Source: Paenibacillus solani
GTDB lineage: Bacteria > Bacillota > Bacilli > Paenibacillales > Paenibacillaceae
Length of the DNA: 49,107 bases
Assembly: GCF_001277345.1 (NCBI RefSeq)
Contig: NZ_LIUT01000001.1
Location: forward strand, 2,954,242-3,003,348
Direction of reading: 5' to 3'
In this document: piece by piece, positions 20,075 to 30,245 of the stretch
How positions within the stretch are numbered: the first letter of the stretch is position 1
Layout: every line of letters begins with the position of its first letter
Translations under genes and position numbers: made by a program
Notes under the pieces: model-generated
What the model was told of the DNA's origin: nothing
Database searches by the model: none
Seen by the model: only the letters and a program-made list of their open reading frames with translations

Positions 20075-21243
20075 CATCTTATGCCATACTCCGTACGCAG
20101 CCATTCGGATACAGGGTTACTGATGCGGCTGCCTATCGAGAACAGGTTCTTCTTGAGGTGAGTCATATAGAGCGGGAGTGGGTTCTGTGGAACTGCAACA
20201 GACTCTTTACGCATATAGGGGCACGGATTTCCATGACGATGCCGGAGCCTATTCCGGACCATATTGTCTGCGTATGTATGAACGGCGTTCCTCTATATTG
20301 GAGAACATCCTGGCTCCTTCCCATTCTCGCTCTCTGGAATGATAGGCTGCCGGCTGCCCGATTTCTTCCTTATGATCTGCTGCCTGCCGATCCCAACCTT
20401 ATCCTCCACATAAATTCGACGCCTGATCATTCGAATCAGCATGAACTAAATTATATTCGTCCCATACTGTCTGTGAGTCGGTCACGAGAGACTACCGACG
20501 GCTCCAACAGTATGCTGCCCTGTAATATAGAACTCCCTCCACAACCTGCTTTGTCCATTCTAATGAGCATTCATAATATGAAGGATACGGTAGGCTGGAG
20601 CATCCGTTCCGTACTGGCACAATCCATGGATAACTGGGAGCTGCTAATAGGGGATGATGCCTCTGATGACGAGAGTCTGGAGGAGGTCTGCGCTTATGGT
20701 GACAGCAGAATTCGCATCCTCTCGCAGCCGCGCAACCGAGGCAAGGCAATCATGATGAATCGCCTGCTATCGGAGGCGAGAGGCCGATATATTCTGGAGT
20801 TGGATGGGGATGACTGGCTGGCACCAGATGCTTCCGCTCTCCTCACCAAGGCTCTTGACACAAATCCTGATCGTGCGCTGGCAACAGGCTGGTATGGGTG
20901 GTGGGAGCGTACTCGGCAGTATGGCCCGTTATGGAGAAGAGACATGGATTCGGGGAAGCTTTTTTTTGAATACTCATCATCGGTGAAACTATCAAAAGAT
21001 CGGGGCCAGCCGATTATTCCCCGTATGTATCGTAAATCATCCCTTATCACCATTGGCGGTTGGCGGAACCGAGAGGATCATCTGGGACGGGTTTTCGAAG
21101 ATATCGACGTCACGACCCGGCTTCTCAAACACAGCTCGCCGGTTTCGGTCGATACTGTCTTATATCATCGTGTCATTCATGGAAGCAGTATCAGCCAACG
21201 CAACCGCAACCTCTTCGATGTCTGGTACCGGCATTTCAACTAG
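20071..21243 (+). CDS. GT2 family glycosyltransferase with an extra N-terminal region
   Basis: 390 residues if the TTG overlapping the previous stop codon is used; the ribosome site is poor, so coupling is likely. Residues 1-160 have no motif I recognise. From about 165 the GT-A fold starts: ALSILMSIHNMKDTVGWSIRSVL, ELLIGDDASDDESL, QPRNRGKAIMMNRLL, then the metal-binding DGDDW and a later FEDIDVTTRLL, which is the catalytic-base region. Inverting transfer from a UDP-sugar is typical of the family. The acceptor may be a surface polysaccharide or protein. It is followed after 37 bases by the pyruvyltransferase gene. Confidence 0.85.
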   Translation: MTSYAILRTQPFGYRVTDAAAYREQVLLEVSHIEREWVLWNCNRLFTHIGARISMTMPEPIPDHIVCVCMNGVPLYWRTSWLLPILALWNDRLPAARFLPYDLLPADPNLILHINSTPDHSNQHELNYIRPILSVSRSRETTDGSNSMLPCNIELPPQPALSILMSIHNMKDTVGWSIRSVLAQSMDNWELLIGDDASDDESLEEVCAYGDSRIRILSQPRNRGKAIMMNRLLSEARGRYILELDGDDWLAPDASALLTKALDTNPDRALATGWYGWWERTRQYGPLWRRDMDSGKLFFEYSSSVKLSKDRGQPIIPRMYRKSSLITIGGWRNREDHLGRVFEDIDVTTRLLKHSSPVSVDTVLYHRVIHGSSISQRNRNLFDVWYRHFN

Positions 21244-21280
21244 AGTTAGACTGCACCTGAACAAAAGGAGGTGATACATC

Positions 21281-22360
21281 ATGCATATTGCCGCTTCCGG
21301 GTACTATGGCATGGGAAATTTTGGCGATGATTTATTTCTTCATACCCTTCGCCAAGTATTCCATGATCATCACGTCTACCCCTGGAATTCAAGATTGGAT
21401 CCCCGTCAAACCGATGCTTTCATTATCGGCGGTGGAGATTTAATTACCCCTTACTCGTTCAATCCTTATTACTTTCCTCCTGAGCTCATTGGACAGCCTA
21501 CTTGGGTCTATGGCGTTGGGATTGTGGACGCCTATCCCGAAGACACTTGGCCCAAAGAGCAGGTATCCGCATATCGGGATATGATCTCCAAGGCTAGGCG
21601 CGCAGTATTCCGGGATAAGCGTTCTTCAGCAATCGCCAAGCGGGCAGGCTTTCATCATAACGTTGAAACCGCTCCTGATATGGTATTTGGCTATCGTCAG
21701 CCCGATATCCCTGTGAAACGATTCTCCAAACGTCCGACAATAGGCGTTGTTGTATTTTCTTATGAATCCTTCCCGATGGACAATATGACTAAACTTCTGG
21801 GCCATCTTATTGCAAAAGGCTACCACACCGTCTTGATCCCGGTCATTCATCATCCTGGGAATGCGTACTCGGATTATGACACATGTCTGCAATTAATGAA
21901 GAAGGTGAAGGAATCTGCCCCAAGCGCTTCCATCGAAACGCTGCCGTTTCTCATGGACATCGAGCTCACTTACAGCTTCATTCAATCCGTGGACTATTTG
22001 ATTTCCTACAAACTTCATCCTTCCCTGGTTGCCCTACGTGCTGGCAAGCCTGTGCTGGCACTGAGTACGATGAGTAAGGTGAAGAGCCTGCTGAGTACCT
22101 TTCATCTTGGTCAATACTTTATGGATTACCGCCAGCCGCTTGATGCATTAATTGATAAAACCGAAAGCTTTCTTGAAAGTGGTCCTGGACATGTGCAGCA
22201 GATTATTCCGTTAATTCGGGCTACGGAACAAGAAAGCAATGCGTCGCTTCTGGAATTAAAACGCCATATTGAAAAGCACGGCCATAAAATTCAGAAAGGA
22301 GAATGTCTATGTGCTGCTTCCTGTTCTGCAGAAGGTTTGGAAGACGCATCAAAGAGTTGA
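21281..22360 (+). CDS. polysaccharide pyruvyl transferase family protein
   Basis: 359 residues with a strong AAAGGAGGTGAT site. The N-terminal SGYYGMGNFGDD (6-17) and IIGGGDL (48-54) and the C-terminal SYKLHPSLVALRAGKPVLAL (from about 242) are hallmarks of the PF04230 family, which transfers pyruvate from phosphoenolpyruvate to sugars to form ketals. CsaB of this family pyruvylates secondary wall polymers that anchor S-layer proteins, and relatives act on spore polysaccharides. The acceptor here is unknown. The last ~17 codons overlap the next gene by 52 bases. Confidence 0.88.
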   Translation: MHIAASGYYGMGNFGDDLFLHTLRQVFHDHHVYPWNSRLDPRQTDAFIIGGGDLITPYSFNPYYFPPELIGQPTWVYGVGIVDAYPEDTWPKEQVSAYRDMISKARRAVFRDKRSSAIAKRAGFHHNVETAPDMVFGYRQPDIPVKRFSKRPTIGVVVFSYESFPMDNMTKLLGHLIAKGYHTVLIPVIHHPGNAYSDYDTCLQLMKKVKESAPSASIETLPFLMDIELTYSFIQSVDYLISYKLHPSLVALRAGKPVLALSTMSKVKSLLSTFHLGQYFMDYRQPLDALIDKTESFLESGPGHVQQIIPLIRATEQESNASLLELKRHIEKHGHKIQKGECLCAASCSAEGLEDASKS

Positions 22361-22629
22361 CCAGACAGGTGGAGTCATTAAGCCAGCAAACCGAGCTATT
22401 AACCGAGCAGGTAGAATCGCTGGAGAATCAACTTCTCACAGGATTAACCATAAACCCGGAGCTGACTCAATATTTTGAAGTACGTACTGGTCAACGCGTT
22501 CGGGTTAGCACGACGTTTGTCACGCTGGAAGGCGTCGTCCTGGCTACTGCTGAAGACGGAGTACAGCTCCGCGAAGATTCCGGGGATCTTGTACTGATTC
22601 CGTTCCATAATATTACGTCCGTTCAGTAA
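22309..22629 (+). CDS. small beta-barrel protein with coiled coil, DUF2642-like
   Basis: 106 residues from the ATG at 22309; AAAGGAGA is six to eight bases before it, and an ATG at 22303 is too close. It begins with a cysteine-containing MCCFLFCRRFGRR, then a heptad-like helix ELTRQVESLSQQTELLTEQ (16-45) and a C-terminal barrel (RTGQRVRVSTTFVTLEGVVLA, LVLIPFHNITSV). The barrel pattern matches DUF2642-type or Sm-like small proteins of spore formers. It starts inside the pyruvyltransferase gene in another frame. The function is unknown; being in this operon suggests a role in surface or spore assembly. Confidence 0.7.
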   Translation: MCCFLFCRRFGRRIKELTRQVESLSQQTELLTEQVESLENQLLTGLTINPELTQYFEVRTGQRVRVSTTFVTLEGVVLATAEDGVQLREDSGDLVLIPFHNITSVQ

Positions 22630-22687
22630 TATTATGGACGCCTGTTTGTCAGCGTGAATTCCCATTACAGCAAGGAGGGATATCAAG

Positions 22688-22891
22688 ATGCGCTATGTAG
22701 ATTGGCTGCAAGGATTCATTGGATCGGAAACCGAAGTAACCATTTCGGGAGATGTGATCGTCGGCACGCTCACGGAAGTAGGCGATGGAACCATTACCCT
22801 GGAAGTCCCCCCTATCATCTACGGCCCGCCAACCAATACTGCGATCATCCCGCTTCGTTCAATTGAATTTGTTCGTGTTGTTTCTTCCTGA
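22688..22891 (+). CDS. small DUF2642-like beta-barrel protein
   Basis: 67 residues, ribosome site GGAGGGAT nine bases before the ATG. It is almost entirely a small barrel: LQGFIGSETEVTISGDVIVGTL, GDGTITLEVPP, NTAIIPLRSIEFVRVV. This is the same pattern as the second half of the preceding gene, so the two may be paralogues that pair. It is the last gene of the glycosyltransferase operon; a bidirectional terminator follows. The function is not known. Confidence 0.75.
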   Translation: MRYVDWLQGFIGSETEVTISGDVIVGTLTEVGDGTITLEVPPIIYGPPTNTAIIPLRSIEFVRVVSS

Positions 22892-22921
22892 ACGTTATGG
22901 TATAAAATACACCGACCATAC

Positions 22922-22957
22922 AAAAAAAGGACCGAAAGAGAAGCTTTCGGTCCTTTT
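22922..22957. terminator. bidirectional terminator between surface-sugar operon and ftsY
   Basis: A 14-bp perfect stem (AAAAGGACCGAAAG / CTTTCGGTCCTTTT) with a 5-base loop; A and T runs flank it, so it can end the plus-strand operon and ftsY on the minus strand. Confidence 0.9.
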
Positions 22958-22987
22958 GTGTACCTATTCGAATAAACTAAGCTCAGC

Positions 22988-23986
22988 CTAACCTTGTTGC
23001 TCTTCGCTCTCTTCTTCCTTGATCAAGCCTGCGAACAGAGCATGAACAAATTGTGCCGAATCGAAGGTTTGAAGATCCTCCATCTTCTCGCCCAGGCCTA
23101 CCAGCTTCACCGGGAGATTTAGCTCCTGCCGAATCGCGATGACGATACCGCCCTTAGCCGTGCCATCCAGCTTGGTTAACACGAGACCGGTAACGCCGCT
23201 TTTCTCACCGAAGAGCTTTGCTTGGCTGAGCGCATTCTGTCCCGTGGTGGCATCAAGCACCATTAACACCTCATGGGGTGCACTTGGGATTTCCCGTTGA
23301 ATGACGCGGAATATCTTATTCAGCTCTTCCATCAGATTAGATTTGTTCTGAAGACGTCCCGCCGTATCGCAGAGCAGCACATCAGCTTGCCGCTGTTTGG
23401 CTGCTTGCACCGCATCAAACATGACGGCTGCCGGATCCGAGCCGGGCTGCTGTTTAATAACTTCTACACCGACTCTCTCGCCCCATACTTCAAGTTGTTC
23501 GATTGCCCCAGCACGGAATGTATCTCCCGCTGCAAGCAGCACCTTCTTGCCTTCCTGCTTGTAACGATGAGCAAGTTTACCGATGGTTGTTGTTTTACCG
23601 ACCCCATTCACGCCGACAAACAGGATAACTGTAATTCCATCCGGGCTCTCATGCAGCTCATTGCTGTTGTCATCCCGGAGAAGGCCCATCAATTTTTCCG
23701 ACAATACCGGTTGCAGATCAGCGGCATCCTCAATGCGACGTTTCTTTACTTCGGCACGCAGATCGTCCATCAGATCCATCACCGTATTGACGCCGACATC
23801 CGCGCCAATCAAGATTTCTTCCAGTTCCTCGTAGAACTCTTCATCAATCTTTTTACGGCGAATGACCAGATCCGATACTTTCTCGATAAACCCCTTACGG
23901 GTTTTTTCCAATCCATCACGGAATTGCTTTGTTACGTTTTCCGTTTTGCTGGAAATGCTCTCTTTTAACTTCTTAAAAAAGCTCAT
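22988..23986 (-). CDS. ftsY: signal recognition particle receptor FtsY
   Basis: 332 residues. NG domain with P-loop GVNGVGKTT at 125-133, [16 protein letters not shown] and [15 protein letters not shown]. The N-terminal ~40 residues form a short amphipathic helix ([18 protein letters not shown]), without the long acidic A domain of enterobacteria, as expected in Gram-positives. It receives Ffh-ribosome complexes at the membrane. It lies 27 bases after smc. In B. subtilis ftsY is followed by ylqB-ylxM-ffh; here a surface-sugar segment of opposite orientation comes between. Confidence 0.97.
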   Translation of the reverse strand: MSFFKKLKESISSKTENVTKQFRDGLEKTRKGFIEKVSDLVIRRKKIDEEFYEELEEILIGADVGVNTVMDLMDDLRAEVKKRRIEDAADLQPVLSEKLMGLLRDDNSNELHESPDGITVILFVGVNGVGKTTTIGKLAHRYKQEGKKVLLAAGDTFRAGAIEQLEVWGERVGVEVIKQQPGSDPAAVMFDAVQAAKQRQADVLLCDTAGRLQNKSNLMEELNKIFRVIQREIPSAPHEVLMVLDATTGQNALSQAKLFGEKSGVTGLVLTKLDGTAKGGIVIAIRQELNLPVKLVGLGEKMEDLQTFDSAQFVHALFAGLIKEEESEEQQG

Positions 23987-24013
23987 ACGTACCCTCCATG
24001 TCGTTATGTTAAA

Positions 24014-27000
24014 TTAGGCAATCTCCGCTTCCTCGCTCTCAAGCTTGACGGATACCAGTTTCGATACGCCGCCTTCCTCCATCGTGACGCCGTACAGCAC
24101 GTCAGCCTCTTCCATTGTTCCTTTGCGGTGGGTGACCACAATAAACTGCGTTTGTTCAGAGAACTCCCGCAGATACTGAGCAAAGCGAACCACATTCGCC
24201 TCATCAAGGGCCGCTTCGACTTCATCCAGCACGCAGAACGGAACCGGCTTCACCTGTAGAATGGCAAAGAGCAGCGCCATAGCGGTTAATGCACGTTCGC
24301 CACCGGAGAGCAGCTGCAGATTTTGCAGCTTCTTGCCAGGAGGCTGGGCCACGATATCGATCCCCGTCTCAAGCAATCGATCCGGGTCGATCAGGATCAG
24401 GTCGGCTCGTCCACCTCCGAACAACTTCGTAAACACCGTGCCGAATTCGCGCCGGATGGCATCGAATGTCAGCTTGAAGCGCTTGGACATTTCATCGTCC
24501 ATTTCCTTGATAACCTGATACAGCGTTGTTTTGGCTTCCACCAAGTCAGCCTTCTGTTCGCTCAGGAACAGATATCTCTCATTGACTCGCTGGTACTCTT
24601 CAATAGCACCCAGATTCACGTCTCCGAGGGCAGATATAGACCGCTTCAAATCACGCACTTCGTTTTGAGCGGCAGTGATATCTTCCGGAATCGGATACCG
24701 CTGTTTCGCAAGCTCGTAACTCAGCTCATAATCCTCGCTTAATTTCTTCAAGATATTCTCCAGCTCCACATCAAGCCGGTTTACTCCAATCTCGGTCTGA
24801 CGAAGCTGTTCATCCACCGCTCGCAGCTGCGTCCGCTGTTCCTTGGTCTCGCTCTCTTCGAGCTCCAGCTTCCGACTTAGCGCGGTGCGTGCAGCCCGCT
24901 TGAATTCAAGCTGCTGCGTCGCCTCTTCCTTCTTCAGCTTGTACTGGTTTAAATCCTCAATTTGCTTTACACTTTCGCTTTCATTCTGATTCAGATCTGC
25001 CTGAACAGAGGACAGCATCGTACGATTCTGCTTCTGCTCCTTCTCGTGATTGTTGACATCCGACTGCAGTCGCTTGAGCTGTTCTTCGAGTGAGAAGGTT
25101 TCCTGATCCAGCTTACCTTCGCGAACCTTTAGAACGGTCAGCTGACTCTGAAGTTCTTCCTTAGCTGACTCGTTTGCTTTACGGGCAAATTCAGCAGCTT
25201 GAATGGCCAGATGGGTCGATTTCTCTTCCTCCTCCAGCTCGGACAACAGCTTCTGTGCACGTTCCCGGCTTTGCTGAATCTCTTTGGCTTCCTTCTCTTG
25301 ACTGCTCTTCTCTTCGCCTGCCAGCTCGGCTTGCTCCAGGACGTGACGCAGCTCGTGTTCAAGCTGCTTGCGGTCACCGGCTGCCTGCTGTTCCTCAATC
25401 CGTTTATCGTCTCCCGCTTTACGTAGCTCGTCCAGCTTGTCCTGAGATTGAATCATTTGACTCCGTACACCTTCAATGCCCTGCCGAAGCTTCTCCAACT
25501 GCATCTCGGTTTCCGAAATTTCCTGATCCAGCTGCTCCAGCTGACGCTTGCGTCCAAGCAGGCTGTTCGTTTTTTTGTGCTGACTGCCGCCTGTCATGGA
25601 TCCGCCTGCGTTAACCACGTCTCCTTCAAGCGTAACGACACGGAAGCGATAGGAGAACCTTGCAGCAATCTTGTTTGCTTGCTCCAAGGTCTCGGCAATG
25701 ACGACATTACCAAGAAGGCTGCCGACAATATTGCTGTATCTTGTGTCATATTGAACCAATTCGGAACCAAATCCTACGAACCCTGCTTCCCCTTCGGCCA
25801 AATTCTTGTCCGAGGCAGATACCGTCCGTGGACGGATGACATCCAAGGGGAGAAAGGTCGCGCGTCCCAACTGGCGCTGCTTCAAGAAGGCAATCGCCTG
25901 CCTGGATACGGATTCGTTCTCCATGACGATATGCTGAACCGAGGCGCCCAGCGCCGTCTCCATGGCAAGCTCCAGCTTTTCCGGTACGCGAATAAGCTCT
26001 GCAACTGCGCCATGAACACCATGAAGCATGGATTTACGGGAAGCCTTCAGTACTTCCTTGACGCCCAGCATAAATCCATCAAAGTCGTCCTGAAGCTCTT
26101 TCATGGTATCCCGCCGGGAAATTTGCGCTTCCCGCTTCTGTTCCCATTTCCGAAGGGCTCCCTGCGTCTCCTCCTGCAGTTTCTGCAGGGATTGATACCG
26201 CTCGCTCTCGCTGATGTAACCGCTGCGAAGGTCCGCAATTTCTTTGCCGAAGCGTTCAATACTTCGATCGATGCTCTCTTTGCGGCGGAGCAGATCTTCT
26301 TTCAGGGTTTCCCATTTACCGGACTCCTCCTGGGCCCGATTCATTCGTCGATCCAGCGCTTCTTGCTGCTGGTCGGCGTATCGGATTTCATTCCGGGCCT
26401 GAGCCATTTGGTTCATGAGCTCCAGCAAATTCCCCTTCAAGCTCTCTTCCTGCTGCTGACTGATTCCACCGGTTACGCCCACCAGCTTCGCTTCTTCCGC
26501 TGACAGCTGATCCCGGACCGAGGTCAATTCAAGCTGCAGCTCCTGCAGCTTGCTCTTCATTCTTGTAAGCTCGCCTACCCGCTCGCTCAAGCGTTGATCG
26601 CCAGAATGCAAGCTGTCCTCCAATTGTTCACGCGTACGCTCCAGATTACGGCGGCGTTCCTTGAGTACCTCGCCATAGCCCTCGCTTTTCTCAAACAGTT
26701 CACTGAATTGGAGCAGTTGATTCTGAAGATCCTCAACTTCCTGTTCCAGCTGGCGAAGTGCCGATCTGTCGCTCTCCAGCTTGGCATCGTGAGCGGATAC
26801 TACAGTGGACAGTGCAAGCTGTTCTTCCTTCAACTGTTCCAGCTTGGTATTGGCCTCGCTCCATGAGGTATGTATCTGTTCAATTTGATACACATACAGC
26901 GATATTTCCTTATGCTTGAGATCCTCCCGAAGCTCTTTATAACGGATCGCTTTCTCGGACTGCTCTTTCAGCGGTCCAATCTGATCCTCGAGCTCCGTCA

Positions 27001-27583
27001 CCAGATCGTGGATGCGCAGCAGATTTTGCTCCGTTTCATCCAGCTTGCGTACAGACTCTTTTTTACGAGATTTATATTTAACGATACCGGATGCTTCCTC
27101 AAAAATCCCCCGGCGATCTTCAGATCTTGTGCTCAGAATTTCCTCAATACGGCCTTGTCCAATGATGGAGTAAGCTTCTTTACCTATTCCAGTGTCCATG
27201 AACAGCTCGGTGATATCTTTTAAACGGCATGATTGCCTATTGATGAAATACTCGCTATCCCCGCTGCGGTGCACTCGTCTGGTTACGGTGACCTCATTAA
27301 AATCCAGCGGTAATACATGGTCAACATTATCCAGTGTAAGAGAAACCTCGCCATAGTTGACCGCTTTACGCGCATCGCTCCCGGCAAAGATAATGTCTTC
27401 CATTTTGCCGCCGCGAAGGGATTTGGCACTCTGCTCGCCAAGCACCCAGCGGATGCCGTCGGAAATATTGCTCTTGCCGCTGCCATTCGGACCTACAACG
27501 GCGGTAATGCCCCGAACAAATTCCATTTCCGTCTTGTCGGCGAATGATTTAAATCCCGCTAACTCAATCCGTTTCAAAAACAT
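24014..27583 (-). CDS. smc: chromosome segregation ATPase SMC
   Basis: 1189 residues, the normal length. N-terminal ATPase half with GPNGSGKSN at 31-39, two coiled-coil arms (about 165-500 and 670-1010) around a hinge at about 510-660 (ELIRVPEKLELAMETALG, GGSMTGGSQ), and a C-terminal half with the LLSGGERALTAMALLFA signature and Walker B VLDEVEAALDEANV. With ScpA and ScpB it forms the condensin that arranges and segregates the chromosome. The gene is followed by ftsY. The rnc terminator precedes it, so it has its own promoter. Confidence 0.98.
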   Translation of the reverse strand: MFLKRIELAGFKSFADKTEMEFVRGITAVVGPNGSGKSNISDGIRWVLGEQSAKSLRGGKMEDIIFAGSDARKAVNYGEVSLTLDNVDHVLPLDFNEVTVTRRVHRSGDSEYFINRQSCRLKDITELFMDTGIGKEAYSIIGQGRIEEILSTRSEDRRGIFEEASGIVKYKSRKKESVRKLDETEQNLLRIHDLVTELEDQIGPLKEQSEKAIRYKELREDLKHKEISLYVYQIEQIHTSWSEANTKLEQLKEEQLALSTVVSAHDAKLESDRSALRQLEQEVEDLQNQLLQFSELFEKSEGYGEVLKERRRNLERTREQLEDSLHSGDQRLSERVGELTRMKSKLQELQLELTSVRDQLSAEEAKLVGVTGGISQQQEESLKGNLLELMNQMAQARNEIRYADQQQEALDRRMNRAQEESGKWETLKEDLLRRKESIDRSIERFGKEIADLRSGYISESERYQSLQKLQEETQGALRKWEQKREAQISRRDTMKELQDDFDGFMLGVKEVLKASRKSMLHGVHGAVAELIRVPEKLELAMETALGASVQHIVMENESVSRQAIAFLKQRQLGRATFLPLDVIRPRTVSASDKNLAEGEAGFVGFGSELVQYDTRYSNIVGSLLGNVVIAETLEQANKIAARFSYRFRVVTLEGDVVNAGGSMTGGSQHKKTNSLLGRKRQLEQLDQEISETEMQLEKLRQGIEGVRSQMIQSQDKLDELRKAGDDKRIEEQQAAGDRKQLEHELRHVLEQAELAGEEKSSQEKEAKEIQQSRERAQKLLSELEEEEKSTHLAIQAAEFARKANESAKEELQSQLTVLKVREGKLDQETFSLEEQLKRLQSDVNNHEKEQKQNRTMLSSVQADLNQNESESVKQIEDLNQYKLKKEEATQQLEFKRAARTALSRKLELEESETKEQRTQLRAVDEQLRQTEIGVNRLDVELENILKKLSEDYELSYELAKQRYPIPEDITAAQNEVRDLKRSISALGDVNLGAIEEYQRVNERYLFLSEQKADLVEAKTTLYQVIKEMDDEMSKRFKLTFDAIRREFGTVFTKLFGGGRADLILIDPDRLLETGIDIVAQPPGKKLQNLQLLSGGERALTAMALLFAILQVKPVPFCVLDEVEAALDEANVVRFAQYLREFSEQTQFIVVTHRKGTMEEADVLYGVTMEEGGVSKLVSVKLESEEAEIA

Positions 27584-27607
27584 ATTCGACCTATCACCTC
27601 TCCTGCT

Positions 27608-27616
27608 ATTGTACCA
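27608..27616 (-). promoter_or_regulatory. extended -10 promoter of smc
   Basis: Minus-strand TGGTACAAT, an extended -10, about 25 bases before the smc start codon. The -35 region is weak, as is common with extended -10 promoters. Confidence 0.45.
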
Positions 27617-27706
27617 TAAGTAGAATCGGCTTCACCGCCTTCTTTGGACGCAGTACATCCAAGAGAAGCACTCATCCTTATACCAAAGACAGACAACGAA
27701 AAGAGC

Positions 27707-27750
27707 AAAAAACAGTCATCCTAATCCGGGTCCGGTTATCCGCTTGACTG
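27707..27750 (-). terminator. terminator of the fab-rnc operon
   Basis: CAGTCA/TGACTG (27713-27718, 27745-27750) with an inner TAA-CCGG/CCGG-TTA stem, followed by six U on the minus strand. It is 38 bases after the rnc stop codon. Confidence 0.8.
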
Positions 27751-27787
27751 CTCTTTGCTCTTTGTTTGTCATCACATCAGCGAAGCT

Positions 27788-28489
27788 TTAGGCATCCGCA
27801 CGTTTCAGCTGCTTTAAGGCTACTGCCGCTGCTTGCTGCTCGGCTTCTTTCTTGGATCTGCCGCTTCCGCGTCCAAGACATTCGCTTCCCATGTATACTT
27901 CCGAGACAAACTCCCGCTCATGTGCCGGTCCTCGCTCTTCTACGATACGATATTCCAGTGCGCCCATGCCGTGATGCTGGGTCAGTTCCTGAAGCTCGGT
28001 CTTATAGTCGCTCATCTGCGGACGACCGTTGACGGTCACCGTCGGGAAGACGTGGTCGCTCAAAAAACAACGAACCGCTTCCAACCCCTGATCCAGATAA
28101 AGCGCCCCCACAAATGATTCAAATACGTCAGCCAGAAGAGCCGGGCGAGTGCGTCCGCCCGTCATTTCCTCTCCTTTTCCTAGCAGAACGTAACGTCCAA
28201 AATCCAGACCAACTGCGAATTGCACCAGAGAGGGCTCGCACACGATAGCGGCCCGCAGCTTGGTTAATTCACCTTCAGGTCGGTCTGGAAAAAGGTTGTA
28301 CAAGAATTCGCTGACGGTCAGCTCCAGAACCGCATCTCCCAAAAATTCAAGACGCTCGTTGTCCTGACTCTGACTGAAGCGATGTTCGTTTACATAAGAC
28401 GCGTGGGTAAAGGCCTGCTTCAACAGCATTGCATTGCGAAACTGGATTTGAAGTTTATGCTGTAACTGCTTCAGATCTCCACTCAACAC
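27788..28489 (-). CDS. rnc: ribonuclease III
   Basis: 233 residues. The catalytic domain has the signature [14 protein letters not shown] at 44-57 and the second acidic helix [18 protein letters not shown]. The C-terminal double-stranded RNA-binding domain begins near [11 protein letters not shown] and ends [17 protein letters not shown]. It cleaves double-stranded RNA in rRNA maturation and, in Firmicutes, small cytoplasmic RNA. The start is GTG 28489 (AAGGGG upstream), nine bases after fabF, so it is part of the fatty-acid operon; smc follows as a separate unit. Confidence 0.96.
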   Translation of the reverse strand: MLSGDLKQLQHKLQIQFRNAMLLKQAFTHASYVNEHRFSQSQDNERLEFLGDAVLELTVSEFLYNLFPDRPEGELTKLRAAIVCEPSLVQFAVGLDFGRYVLLGKGEEMTGGRTRPALLADVFESFVGALYLDQGLEAVRCFLSDHVFPTVTVNGRPQMSDYKTELQELTQHHGMGALEYRIVEERGPAHEREFVSEVYMGSECLGRGSGRSKKEAEQQAAAVALKQLKRADA

Positions 28490-28498
28490 ACTGTCCCC

Positions 28499-29737
28499 TT
28501 ATTCGGCGTATTTTTTCAGGATAATCGTAGCATTATGTCCGCCAAATCCGAACGAATTGGACATTACGATATCCAAATCGGCTTTGCGCGGGTGGTTAGG
28601 TACGTAATCAAGATCGCATTCCGGATCCTGATCCTCCAGGTTAATCGTTGGTGCAATGATTTGGTTCTTCAAGCTCAGTCCACAAATAACCGCTTCGACG
28701 CCGCCAGCAGCTCCCAGCAAATGGCCTGTCATCGATTTCGTTGAACTCACGGCCACTTTATAGGCATGGTCGCCAAGAGCCATCTTCACAGCCTTCGTTT
28801 CGGAACGGTCACCAACCGGAGTTGAAGTACCGTGGGCATTAATGTAATCCACCTCTTCAGGCGATATGCCCGCATCACGAATCGCCATCTTCATGCAGCG
28901 AGCTGCTCCATCCGGATCCGGCTCGGTAATATGATGGGCATCGGCACTCAGGCCATAGCCAAGCACTTCGGCGTAAATTTTAGCACCGCGTTTCAATGCA
29001 TGCTCCAGGGATTCGATCACGAGTACACCTGCGCCCTCGCCCATGACAAAACCGTCGCGGCCTGTATCGAATGGTCGGCTGGCCTTCTCCGGTTCATCAT
29101 TGCGGGTAGACATCGCACGCATGGCGCAGAAACCTGCCATCCCAGTCGGACGAATGGTGGCTTCCGCTCCGCCGCAGATCATGACATCTGCATCGCCGCG
29201 CTGAATCAAGCGGTATGAATCACCGATTGAATGCGTACCCGTAGCACAAGCAGTAACCTGTGTGGTGTTAGGGCCCTTGGCTCCCAGATTGATCGACATT
29301 TGGCCTGAGGCCATGTTCGCGATCATCATCGGAATAAAGAATGGGCTGACACGCTTCGGACCCTTCTCCAGAAGAATATTATGCTGATCTTCCCATGTTC
29401 CCAAACCACCGATACCCGAACCTATCGAAACGCCAACCCGCTCTGCATCGGCGTTTACACCAATCTCAAGTCCGCTGTCCTCGAGGGCTTTGGAGCCGGC
29501 AGCAACCGCAAGCTGCACAAAACGGTCCATCTTGCGGGCTTCCTTGCGGTCCATGTAATCTTCCGGGTTGAAATCCTTCATGGATGCAGCAATCTGGGTC
29601 GTGTAATCACTCACGTCAAACGCTTCGATGCGGGATACGCCAGATTTGCCTTCCATCAAACTATTCCAGAATGTATCAAGATCCTGACCGATGGAAGTCA
29701 TGACTCCCATTCCCGTTATAACGACTCTTTGTTTCAA
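28499..29737 (-). CDS. fabF: 3-oxoacyl-[acyl-carrier-protein] synthase II
   Basis: 412 residues from TTG 29737, with GAGGTG nine bases upstream. The longer reading from 29788 would add 17 unrelated residues. Catalytic triad C164 (in [11 protein letters not shown]), H302 ([12 protein letters not shown]) and H339 ([11 protein letters not shown]). It elongates acyl-ACP by condensation with malonyl-ACP, the main elongation step in the cytosol. It follows acpP after 163 bases that contain a hairpin. In B. subtilis fabF lies with fabHA elsewhere; here it joins the fapR-plsX operon. Confidence 0.96.
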   Translation of the reverse strand: MKQRVVITGMGVMTSIGQDLDTFWNSLMEGKSGVSRIEAFDVSDYTTQIAASMKDFNPEDYMDRKEARKMDRFVQLAVAAGSKALEDSGLEIGVNADAERVGVSIGSGIGGLGTWEDQHNILLEKGPKRVSPFFIPMMIANMASGQMSINLGAKGPNTTQVTACATGTHSIGDSYRLIQRGDADVMICGGAEATIRPTGMAGFCAMRAMSTRNDEPEKASRPFDTGRDGFVMGEGAGVLVIESLEHALKRGAKIYAEVLGYGLSADAHHITEPDPDGAARCMKMAIRDAGISPEEVDYINAHGTSTPVGDRSETKAVKMALGDHAYKVAVSSTKSMTGHLLGAAGGVEAVICGLSLKNQIIAPTINLEDQDPECDLDYVPNHPRKADLDIVMSNSFGFGGHNATIILKKYAE

Positions 29738-29859
29738 ACCAGGTTCACCTCTATATGGACTGCCTGTCCATCTGAACACCCCAAGCAACAGGTTCTAGAT
29801 AAACGAAGGCAGTAATAATCTATCACTTGTTCGCATTGAAGCTATTATTGAATGTGGAG

Positions 29860-29888
29860 AAGTCCCGCCTTGCTAAAGAACGGGACTT
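29860..29888 (-). other. hairpin between acpP and fabF
   Basis: AAGTCCCG/CGGGACTT, 8-bp arms with a 13-base loop, 12 bases after the acpP stop codon, without a U run. It may reduce read-through or stabilise the acpP message, which is usually needed in far greater amount than fabF. Confidence 0.5.
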
Positions 29889-29900
29889 AACTGTAAAGAC

Positions 29901-30134
29901 TTAGGTATGAGATTGTATGTAATTTACAACTTCACCTACGGTCGTAATTTTCTCTGCATCTTCATCAGAGATCTCCATATCAAACTCATCTTCCAACTCC
30001 ATCACCAATTCAACTACATCGAGAGAATCAGCTCCAAGGTCGTCTTTGAAAGATGCTTCTAATGTTACATCAGCTTCGTCAACACCCAGGCGGTCGATAA
30101 CGATGCGTTTCACGCGTTCCAATACATCGGACAT
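29901..30134 (-). CDS. acpP: acyl carrier protein
   Basis: 77 residues from ATG 30134, with GAGGAGGTGAG upstream; an in-frame GTG at 30143 overlaps that site. The phosphopantetheine serine is S37 in [11 protein letters not shown]. The sequence is acidic and helical as expected. It carries growing acyl chains between the Fab enzymes. It comes 111 bases after fabG. Confidence 0.97.
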   Translation of the reverse strand: MSDVLERVKRIVIDRLGVDEADVTLEASFKDDLGADSLDVVELVMELEDEFDMEISDEDAEKITTVGEVVNYIQSHT

Positions 30135-30245
30135 CCGGCTCACCTCCTCTTGGTAATTATACGAGATATGACTTCAAATTGCCATAGAAGGCATTTGAAA
30201 ACGATTGAAGTGCCCAGTAGTCCATACCTGAGCATTTAGCGGCCT

